A stretch of 5,134 bases of DNA from CAXSEA01 sp964235675 (GTDB lineage Bacteria; Armatimonadota; Armatimonadia; Armatimonadales; Capsulimonadaceae): contig CAXSEA010000255.1 of the NCBI GenBank assembly GCA_964235675.1, forward strand, positions 1-5,134. Reading direction: 5' to 3'. The position numbers were made by a program, and so were the translations under genes. Within the stretch, counting starts at the first letter, position 1. Every line of letters begins with the position of its first letter. Under the pieces are notes generated by a model. The model searched no databases. It saw only the letters and a list, made by a program, of their open reading frames with translations, and had not been told where the DNA came from. This document shows, piece after piece, positions 1 through 5,134 of this stretch.

Positions 1-701
1 GTTCCGCCGCTGGGCGCTTTGGCGGTGAGTGTCACCGTACCGGTGGAGTTGTCGCCGCCGGTCACCGAGCTTGGGCTGAGCGAGACCTTGGAGACCGCTA
101 CCGCAGTCGAAGCCGGGGTTACGGTCAACGTGGCGGTTTTGCTGACGCCGCCGGAGGTCGCCGTGATAGTGACGCTGGTGGAGGAAGTGACGGCTTTCGT
201 CGTGATCGTGAACGTATGGGAGCTGGAGCCGGAATCGATGGTTAGAGTCGAGGGGACGGTGGCGACGCTGGTATTGCTGCTTTTCAGCGATACAGTCGTG
301 TTCGCCGTCGCGTCGGCGGTGAGGTAGACCCGGTTCGCCGTGGTAGCCGCAGAGCCGCCGACGGTGCTGGCCGGGCTGATGAGCACCGATTTCAGTACCG
401 GACCGGACGACGCGGCCGGGTTCACCGTGATGGTGCCGGATTCCGAATAGCCGTAGTAGCTCGCCTTCAACGTAGCCTTTGTGGCTGTGGTGACGGTCTT
501 AGCGGTGATTGTAAAAGTGGCGCTGCTGTTGCCCTTGGAGATGGTGACGCTGCTCGGCACGGTGAACGCGCTGGTGTTGCTGCTCGTCAAGGTGTAGGTC
601 TGGTTTTTGGAGGCAGGCAGCGGAATGGTGATCGTTCCGGTGAGCGTCTTGCCCGAGGTAACGGACGTGGCCGACGCGGATAGGGTCCACTCGATGTAGG
701 T
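1..701 (-). repeat. Tandem Ig-like domain repeats coded in the 3' part of the peptidase gene
   Basis: Three related units follow the catalytic domain. Unit 1 is residues 661-754 (bases 701-420), unit 2 is residues 761-857 (401-111), and unit 3 starts near residue 862 (base 98) and is cut by the window edge. Units 1 and 2 share the core pattern SSNTS-x-x-TVPS, then TI-x-x-G-x-SS-x-TFTIT-x-K-x-VT, and end in T-x-TV-x-P. Unit 3 opens with SLSPSSVTGGDNSTGTVTL, a start common in Ig-like repeats of large secreted bacterial proteins; unit 2 opens with a variant (LISPASTVGG). The units are Ser/Thr-rich with no cysteines and are predicted all-beta. Their job in this protein is unknown; adhesion, substrate binding or use as a spacer to a surface anchor beyond the window edge are all possible. 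Confidence 0.85.
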
Positions 702-2681
702 GGGCGCGTTGGCGAGGTCTTGAATGAGATGCAGCGTGTCGTTCGGAGTTCCCCAGCCCGTGGCATTGTCGTAGCCTGTGACCGCTTTGAAGTAGCCGTT
801 GGTGGAGCCGTCTTTGATGTCGTGGAAGTCGGTGCCGTAGCTGCTGGATTCGGCGACGGTATAGATATCCGGGTCGGCTTCGCCGAGGAGCGGAACGCCG
901 GCTTTTTTGCGAAGCTGGTTGACGTCGGAGAGGATTCCCGCCCAGAGCGGCGTGGCGGCGCTGGTGCCGTTGGAGCCTACCCAGCCCTGGGTTTCCTTGG
1001 CGTAGTCGGTGAAGTAAACGTCGTAGCCGCCGTCGTCGAAGTCGCCGAAGAGGGAAACGTCCGGCGTGTTGCGCATGGTGGTGGAACCCTGCTTGTTGAC
1101 GCTGGTGCTAAAGGAGTCTTCCTGGAAGAAGGGCAGATCCCAAAACGCGCTGATGCCGCCGCCGCTGCCGGTTCCTACCGGGCCTCGCTGCGTGTCATCG
1201 GAATCGAACCAGGAGCTTTCGCTCGAATACGCTTCGATTTCGTCGCCGTTGCTGTCGGTCTCCTCTTTGTCGTTGAGCAGAGTGCCGCCGACGCAAACGA
1301 CGGTTGGCTGCGAGCCGGGATCGAGAACATTCGGGGAGGTGTTGTTCTCGTCCGCGTCGGCGCCGGAGTCTCCCGACGAAACGAGCACGGTTTGTCCCTG
1401 GAGCGCGAGCTGGTCGAGAGCCTCGCCTTCGGCGTACTGATCGGCCTGAGATTCTTGATCTTCGGCGAAGCCGTAGGAGACGCTGACGATGTTGGGGCGG
1501 GTGGAGGCGTTCGCCATGTCGGCGAACGCGTCGGTGAAATCGACGACTTGCGCGTTCAACGAGCTTGCCTGATCGTTCGATTCGTAAATCTGTATCTGGG
1601 ACGCCCCGTAGGCATCCGTCAGGAGCATGTCAATGTCGAGCTCGGTCTCGCCCGCCGCGCCGCCGGGGGTGTTGTCGTTCGGATCCGTGTCGTAGCCGTT
1701 GACCGAGTAGACGTTGATGGGCGGGACGGTGCCGCCGCCGATGTTGTAGTACTGCTCGTACTCGGAGATGTCGTCCGGGGTGAAGGTGCCTTCCTCGGCG
1801 CAGGCGATCACCTGGCCGGCGCCATCGACAACGGTGCCGCTGATCTCGTTGTTTAAGAGATTGTAGATATTCAGCGTGTCGTAAGGGGTCAGGCCCGCGT
1901 TGCCGTTGTAGCCGAAGCTCTGCGCTCCGCTTTGCGCCGTGGCGGGAGACATGGTGATTCCGGCTGCGCGCATTTCCAGAAGCTTCTTGTAAGTCGGCGC
2001 AACGGAAGGAACAGGAGCGCCGGATATCTTTAGGCCGCTCTGCGCGACGGCCGCGTTGTCGAGGCCGAGAATGCCTCCGATCAGTGGGGCGACGTCGCTA
2101 TCGACGGTGGGCTCGCGGTCCGGAGCGTGGAAGATGCGTCCGAGCGTGAGCGGGTGAGTGGACGAATAGTTTTTCAGCGTGATGCCGAATGTCTGATTGA
2201 TCTCGGAGACGCTGCCGGAGAGCCGGACAAAAAGGTTGTTGTTCTTGACTTCGATGACCGATAAGTTGTGGCGCTTGGCGTAGGCGGAGATCAGGCTCAG
2301 CTCACTCGGGGTGCGTCCAAATTCGGCGCGGTACTGCTCCGGCGTGATATACCGGCCGTAGGCGGGGTCTTTGGGATCTTTGAGCCGCCCGAGCAGATCT
2401 TGAAGCTCGCCGGAGTTGCGCGGCTTCAGGGCCAGCTCTATTTGCAGCGATTTGAGTGGGTCGGTGATGCCACGCGCCGGTGAGGAGTAGACCGCGGGCG
2501 GAAGATGGCCGATGGCGAGCGCGACTGGCGGAGCGACGGCAGCGGCGGCGGCGCGGGTTGCGGTGAGATCGGCGGCGAGGCCGAGCGAGGCTGCCGCAAT
2601 CGCGCAGCCGGCGACGGTCAGGACGGATTTGGTCAGCAGCGCTCTAGGGTTTTTGAATTTGGAATAGGTAGGCGTTCCCAT
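1..2681 (-). CDS. Secreted sedolisin-family (S53) serine-carboxyl peptidase with C-terminal Ig-like repeats, 3' end cut off by the window
   Basis: An open frame of 893 codons runs from ATG at 2681 off the window edge with no stop. Residues 1-48 form an export signal: basic start, hydrophobic stretch about 19-37, then an Ala-rich region. Residues 72-208 match a pro-kumamolisin activation domain (ALKPRN, YGRYITPEQYRAEFG, IGGILGLDN), removed on maturation in this family. Residues about 225-655 are the catalytic domain. The E-D pair is E345 and D349 (GETELDID), the oxyanion Asp is D438 (SSGDSG), and the nucleophile is S574 (NGTSAATP). The calcium site is D621-I622 plus the GYD at 636-638. All key residues are present, so the enzyme should be active: an endopeptidase, in this family usually acid-optimal. 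Residues 661-893 are Ig-like repeats, probably for surface, substrate or polymer binding. The start is the only ATG before the signal sequence; the frame stays open upstream, but without a good start. It diverges from the PNGase A-type gene. Family call very confident; full length and anchoring unknown. Confidence 0.95.
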   Translation of the reverse strand, partial: MGTPTYSKFKNPRALLTKSVLTVAGCAIAAASLGLAADLTATRAAAAAVAPPVALAIGHLPPAVYSSPARGITDPLKSLQIELALKPRNSGELQDLLGRLKDPKDPAYGRYITPEQYRAEFGRTPSELSLISAYAKRHNLSVIEVKNNNLFVRLSGSVSEINQTFGITLKNYSSTHPLTLGRIFHAPDREPTVDSDVAPLIGGILGLDNAAVAQSGLKISGAPVPSVAPTYKKLLEMRAAGITMSPATAQSGAQSFGYNGNAGLTPYDTLNIYNLLNNEISGTVVDGAGQVIACAEEGTFTPDDISEYEQYYNIGGGTVPPINVYSVNGYDTDPNDNTPGGAAGETELDIDMLLTDAYGASQIQIYESNDQASSLNAQVVDFTDAFADMANASTRPNIVSVSYGFAEDQESQADQYAEGEALDQLALQGQTVLVSSGDSGADADENNTSPNVLDPGSQPTVVCVGGTLLNDKEETDSNGDEIEAYSSESSWFDSDDTQRGPVGTGSGGGISAFWDLPFFQEDSFSTSVNKQGSTTMRNTPDVSLFGDFDDGGYDVYFTDYAKETQGWVGSNGTSAATPLWAGILSDVNQLRKKAGVPLLGEADPDIYTVAESSSYGTDFHDIKDGSTNGYFKAVTGYDNATGWGTPNDTLHLIQDLANAPTYIEWTLSASATSVTSGKTLTGTITIPLPASKNQTYTLTSSNTSAFTVPSSVTISKGNSSATFTITAKTVTTATKATLKASYYGYSESGTITVNPAASSGPVLKSVLISPASTVGGSAATTANRVYLTADATANTTVSLKSSNTSVATVPSTLTIDSGSSSHTFTITTKAVTSSTSVTITATSGGVSKTATLTVTPASTAVAVSKVSLSPSSVTGGDNSTGTVTLTAKAPSGG

Positions 2682-2694
2682 AGATGTTCTGAAG

Positions 2695-2698
2695 CTCC
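2695..2698 (-). promoter_or_regulatory. Weak ribosome binding site candidate for the S53 peptidase
   Basis: GGAG on the minus strand lies 13 bases before the ATG at 2681. This is longer than the usual 5-9 base spacing, so initiation may be weak or may not depend on this site. No nearer purine-rich match is visible. I found no convincing -35/-10 pair in the following 100 bases upstream. Confidence 0.35.
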
Positions 2699-3086
2699 AG
2701 TAAACGAGGTAGTAGAATGGCAGCTGGACGAACGCCTTCCCTGGCGTCGGTCGCTTGCCGTATGAGTTAAGAGAGAGACTGCATGCGGCACTTGCGCCCA
2801 CATTTGCCCTCAGAGTTCGCCGGACACCAGCAAAACTCTTGGCGGTCGCTGATGCGCCTTATCAACACAGCGCGGGGCGAGCAATCAGCAAAGTGGTGCG
2901 GCAACTCTGCTTCGTCGGGGATGCGATGCACCGTCAACAGCGTTCATCCAGAAGATGTTGAAGTCACCGTCACCTGTCGAAGTAGTCAGGCCGATCATTT
3001 GGCCGGAGCAATACGATGCTACATTATTCTATGAAATTGCGCAAGTAGGCAATCGCTCAGTAATTCCGAGTAAACGCGCGAAATTA

Positions 3087-3101
3087 ACATAAAATTTATG
3101 T
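3087..3101. promoter_or_regulatory. 15-bp palindrome, possible operator
   Basis: ACATAAA-A-TTTATGT is a perfect inverted repeat with 7-base arms and a one-base centre, inside the AT-rich core. It overlaps a TTAACA (3084-3089, one mismatch from the -35 consensus). TATAGC lies at 3105-3110, but that spacing is only 15 bases, so the promoter reading is poor. A binding site for a dimeric regulator is plausible, yet AT-rich DNA yields such palindromes by chance. Confidence 0.3.
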
Positions 3102-3179
3102 CGATATAGCCCTCATTCACCTGTGTCACTAGAGAATTTAGCCAAAAAGGGTAATTTTCGATGGAGCAATGAGCGTCCC

Positions 3180-3197
3180 ATGTAAATTCGATTACAT
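3180..3197. repeat. Short inverted repeat ATGTAA-N6-TTACAT
   Basis: Two perfect 6-base arms (3180-3185 and 3192-3197) flank ATTCGA. The shape suits a dimeric helix-turn-helix regulator, and it lies about 90 bases from the ACATAAA palindrome; the two share no common core beyond ACAT/ATGT. The octamer GATATAGC also occurs twice in this AT-rich core, at 3103-3110 and 3203-3210, exactly 100 bases apart. Function is unknown and chance is possible. Confidence 0.3.
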
Positions 3198-3268
3198 ATT
3201 TTGATATAGCAAATAATTTAGCAGCCAGATAAAAAACTGGTACATCGCGTTGGGAGGTGTGAAGTGCA

Positions 3269-3328
3269 TCCGCCTTTTGGGGATGGCTGGATTTTGACGG
3301 GAGCTGCCTTTTGCTGCGATGAGGCGGA
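3269..3328. repeat. Inverted repeat TCCGCCTT / GAGGCGGA, possible RNA stem
   Basis: TCCGCCTT (3269-3276) can pair with GAGGCGGA (3321-3328), giving eight pairs with one G-U, around a 44-base loop. The loop has no equally strong inner helix that I can see by eye. Together with the perfect hairpin 30 bases further on, it suggests a structured block, but no known riboswitch or RNA family is recognised. Confidence 0.3.
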
Positions 3329-3357
3329 GTCGAAAAGCTTTGCTTGGAAGGTGCGGC

Positions 3358-3390
3358 CTTGATTTTTGCCGTCTTTCGGCAAAAATCAAG
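3358..3390. repeat. Perfect 14-bp hairpin with a 5-base loop
   Basis: CTTGATTTTTGCCG (3358-3371) and CGGCAAAAATCAAG (3377-3390) are exact reverse complements around TCTTT. The stem ends exactly at these bases. It is not a standard intrinsic terminator: the T-run lies in the 5' arm, the 3' arm carries the A-run, and neither strand has a U-tract after the stem. It lies 125 bases before the glycoamidase start codon. It could be a regulatory RNA stem, a protein-binding palindrome, or the remnant of a small dispersed element. The structure is certain; its role is unknown. Confidence 0.6.
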
Positions 3391-3452
3391 CTGACAGGAA
3401 GGTTTGCAGCTGATATTTACGGTGAACCATCTGTTCAGCCGCTTGCGTTAAG

Positions 3453-3458
3453 TACAAT
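3453..3458 (+). promoter_or_regulatory. Candidate -10 element for the glycoamidase gene
   Basis: TACAAT matches the sigma-70 type -10 consensus at five of six bases. It would start a transcript near 3465 with a leader of about 50 bases. The -35 region at the right distance (about 3430-3436) is poor, so the promoter would be weak or need an activator. The hairpin at 3358-3390 would then lie upstream of the promoter and not in the transcript. Confidence 0.3.
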
Positions 3459-3503
3459 GCGTGTCGAGGAACGAGGATGTTCCGTAGCACAAATCAGCTT
3501 CAC

Positions 3504-3509
3504 GGAGAG
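3504..3509 (+). promoter_or_regulatory. Ribosome binding site of the glycoamidase gene
   Basis: GGAGAG ends six bases before the ATG at 3516. An in-frame ATG also occurs at 3510, but the purine core GGAG is only two bases from it, so the spacing favours the start at 3516. Choosing 3510 would add only two residues (Met-Leu). Confidence 0.75.
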
Positions 3510-3515
3510 ATGCTT

Positions 3516-5134
3516 ATGAAACGTTCCTATCTACTCGGCGCGACCGCGCCGGCTCTGCTGCTGGCGCTCGGACTGCTTGCGCCCTTGTCCGCTCACGCGG
3601 ATACGGGCAAGCTGGAAAACGCCGTGACCGCCGACCCGCCGGTTTCTCGGCCCAGCACGACGCCCATTATCGTTCCGTTGTATACGAACGATGCTTTCAG
3701 CACTTACGGTCCGATGCCTTTTCAGTACACGCCGCCGAAAAGCACAGGGCCGTGGTCGAAGATTGTGCTCGTGGCCGATTTCACGGAAAATGCCGGAAAC
3801 CAGTACGACCGTACCTGCACCATTTCAGTGGGCGGGGCCAATATCTATTTCGGAACCACTCCCGAGCCGACTTCCACACTAGGCCCGACGTGGCATGTCG
3901 AGCGCGACGTCACGGACTATTCCTCGCTGCTCGCGACGGCGCAGCCCGGCGCAGTGGACCTTTTCAATATCTACAACAGCACATACAACGGCCTTCCCGT
4001 CGGCAGCGCCTACCTGGAGTTCTATCCCTCCAGCAAGACCGTTCCGGCGGCGACCGTGCCTGACATGGTGGTTCCGCTGAACACGACCGACACCGGCGGC
4101 GGAATCGGCACCACCGGCAACAATCCGGCTTACCTGGACGACCCGACGGATACGCTTTACCAGACGGTCACTTTCCCGACTAATGTCACCGCCGCGTATC
4201 TTGATTTGATTACTCAGCCTCAAGGCAGCGACGAATTCTGGTACGGCAACGTGCCTGACGATCTGGTCGATACCCTGGACGAGTACGGCGGCACGTCTTT
4301 CCGCGAGGCGGAGATTACCGTCGACGACAAGCCGGCGGGCGTCGCTCCGGTTTACCCCTGGATTTTCACCGGAGGCATCGATCCCAACTTGTGGCTGCCG
4401 ATTCCTGGGGTGCAGACGCTGAATTTCAAGCCGTACCGCGTTGATTTGACTCCGTTTGCCGCTCTGCTCGACAACGGCATGCCGCATACGGTCGCGGTGA
4501 ATGTCTACAACGACGACAACTACTTCTCGGTGACCGGCTCGCTGCTGCTTTACCGCGATCCATATTTGGCTCAAGTGACCGGTAGCCTGCTCCAGGACAC
4601 GATTGCAGCCGCGCCCAGTCCTAGTGTCAGCGAGACAGTAGCTAATCTTGGCGACAGCGGCGTGATCGGGGAGATCAATACGACCTCGGTGCGTCAGTTC
4701 ACGACTATGGGTGTAGTGAATACGTCCAAGGGCGCCGTGACCACGAAGAACGTCGAGACTGTCAAGTTCAGCAACGCGCAGGTCGATCCAGTCTTGGTGG
4801 ATGCGAGCGGCAACACCAGCTTTATTCAGAATATCACGCAGAATACCAGCGTGGACTCGCTGACGACGACTACCTCCGGATCATCGAGCAAGATCGAGGA
4901 CGTGACCTTGTCTTATCCGCTTTCGGTGGATTATACGGAAACTCTCAATTCCAGCTTCACGGAGCTGCTAGTCCTAAATGCCGGGGTCCATCAGGGCTTT
5001 CTGGAGAATGCCTACCTGGCGACGCCGACAAGCTTGTTCAGCAGCTCCACTTCCAACATAGTCAACTCGAACGACTCGAACCCGACTACATATCCGAGAG
5101 CGAGCAACCAGACATACTCGTACAGCGACAGCTT
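3516..5134 (+). CDS. Secreted peptide-N-glycosidase A-type enzyme (PNGase A family), 3' end cut off by the window
   Basis: The frame codes for 539 residues and leaves the window without a stop. Family members hydrolyse the bond between asparagine and the first N-acetylglucosamine of N-glycans, releasing the glycan and turning Asn to Asp. Residues 1-28 are a classic signal peptide (MKRSYLLG, Leu/Ala-rich core, probable cleavage after AHA). Hallmarks in order: SKIVLVADFTENAGNQYDRT (81-100), ISVGG..IYFGTTPEP (103-118), WHVERDVTDYSSLL (126-139), GSDEFWYGNVPDD (237-249), SFREAEITVDDKPAGV (261-276), FTGGIDPNLWLPIPG (284-298), YRVDLTPFAALLDNG (307-321). Residues about 390-490 match the family's C-terminal beta region (VVNTSKGAVTT, FSNAQ, YPLSVDY). 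The acidic residues of DEFWY (239-240) and FREAE are candidate active-site residues, but I cannot assign catalysis. Family members are usually near this length or longer, so only a C-terminal piece should be missing. Substrate specificity is inferred from the family. Confidence 0.9.
   Translation, partial: MKRSYLLGATAPALLLALGLLAPLSAHADTGKLENAVTADPPVSRPSTTPIIVPLYTNDAFSTYGPMPFQYTPPKSTGPWSKIVLVADFTENAGNQYDRTCTISVGGANIYFGTTPEPTSTLGPTWHVERDVTDYSSLLATAQPGAVDLFNIYNSTYNGLPVGSAYLEFYPSSKTVPAATVPDMVVPLNTTDTGGGIGTTGNNPAYLDDPTDTLYQTVTFPTNVTAAYLDLITQPQGSDEFWYGNVPDDLVDTLDEYGGTSFREAEITVDDKPAGVAPVYPWIFTGGIDPNLWLPIPGVQTLNFKPYRVDLTPFAALLDNGMPHTVAVNVYNDDNYFSVTGSLLLYRDPYLAQVTGSLLQDTIAAAPSPSVSETVANLGDSGVIGEINTTSVRQFTTMGVVNTSKGAVTTKNVETVKFSNAQVDPVLVDASGNTSFIQNITQNTSVDSLTTTTSGSSSKIEDVTLSYPLSVDYTETLNSSFTELLVLNAGVHQGFLENAYLATPTSLFSSSTSNIVNSNDSNPTTYPRASNQTYSYSDS

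Larger units (their letters stand above)
2682..3515. other. Intergenic region between two divergent genes, no supported gene
   Basis: This 834-base stretch separates the start codons of the peptidase and the glycoamidase, so it must carry the control signals for both. It has three visible parts. Bases about 2700-3010 are of mixed to high GC, with only short overlapping open frames on both strands and no recognisable protein. Bases about 3020-3240 are clearly AT-rich and hold two short palindromes. Bases about 3245-3400 are GC-richer with inverted repeats, including a perfect 14-bp hairpin. The rest up to 3515 is the leader of the glycoamidase gene. I see no tRNA, rRNA, transposase, CRISPR repeat or canonical terminator. 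The length is large for a simple divergent promoter. Confidence 0.7.

Noticed and set aside
720..1856. A 378-codon open frame on the plus strand
   Set aside because: It is antisense to the catalytic domain of the S53 peptidase, whose motifs and catalytic residues are intact. The plus-strand reading is Val/Gly/Ala/Arg-rich low-complexity sequence with no ribosome binding site, typical of a GC-rich antisense shadow.
2682..2800. A longer peptidase start upstream of 2681
   Set aside because: The frame stays open upstream, but there is no ATG near, only a distant GTG without a good ribosome binding site, and an extension would bury the signal sequence.
2755..3034. Two overlapping plus-strand frames of 68 and 83 codons
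   Set aside because: They overlap each other in different frames, have Arg/Ser-rich compositions, lack good ribosome binding sites and show no motif that I recognise.
3358..3390. The hairpin as a rho-independent terminator
   Set aside because: No U-tract follows the stem on either strand, and no gene ends nearby; both adjacent genes start from this region and point away from it.
3245..3500. A known riboswitch in the leader of the glycoamidase gene
   Set aside because: I compared by eye with the conserved cores of c-di-GMP riboswitches and found no match; no other known riboswitch core was recognised.
3319..3519. A 66-codon plus-strand frame ending at the glycoamidase start
   Set aside because: It runs through the perfect hairpin and the -10 candidate and ends over the glycoamidase start codon, lacks a ribosome binding site, and has no recognisable motif.
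3879..4574. A 231-codon open frame on the minus strand
   Set aside because: It is antisense to the PNGase A-type gene, which carries clear family motifs over this whole stretch. The Arg/Val-rich reading resembles no known family.

Overview
The window holds two divergently transcribed genes for secreted enzymes, separated by an 834-base intergenic region. Both genes run off the ends of the window. On the minus strand (2681 to 1) lies a sedolisin-type (family S53) serine-carboxyl peptidase. It has a signal sequence, a pro-kumamolisin activation domain, a complete catalytic domain, and at least two and a half C-terminal Ig-like repeats. On the plus strand (3516 to 5134) lies an N-terminal portion, 539 residues long, of a peptide-N-glycosidase A-type enzyme (peptide-N4-(N-acetyl-beta-glucosaminyl)asparagine amidase A), also with a signal peptide.

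The organism looks like a moderately GC-rich, saprophytic bacterium with a large secretome. The union of S53 peptidases, PNGase A-type glycoamidases and tandem Ig-like repeats with the 'SVTGG..STGTVTL' signature fits environmental phyla such as Armatimonadota, Acidobacteriota or Planctomycetota/Lentisphaerota. The phylum is inferred from protein style only; there is no rRNA or other marker gene here.

Layout: 1-701 codes for the Ig-like repeats of the peptidase; about 702-2070 for its catalytic domain; about 2071-2470 for its propeptide; 2471-2681 for the linker and signal sequence. From 2682 to 3515 there is no gene I can support. This stretch has a GC-rich block (about 2700-3010), an AT-rich core (about 3020-3240) with two short palindromes, and a structured-looking block (about 3245-3400) that ends in a perfect 14-bp hairpin. 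A weak promoter candidate and a good ribosome binding site precede the glycoamidase gene.

Both products should be exported. Both families typically work at acidic pH, and both act on extracellular protein: the glycoamidase removes N-linked glycans from glycoproteins or glycopeptides, and the peptidase cuts the polypeptide. The simplest inferred role is joint scavenging of plant or fungal glycoprotein. The shared intergenic region could allow co-regulation, but divergent neighbours need not be functionally coupled. I found no clear evidence of a wholly new system; the intergenic hairpins and palindromes are the least explained part.
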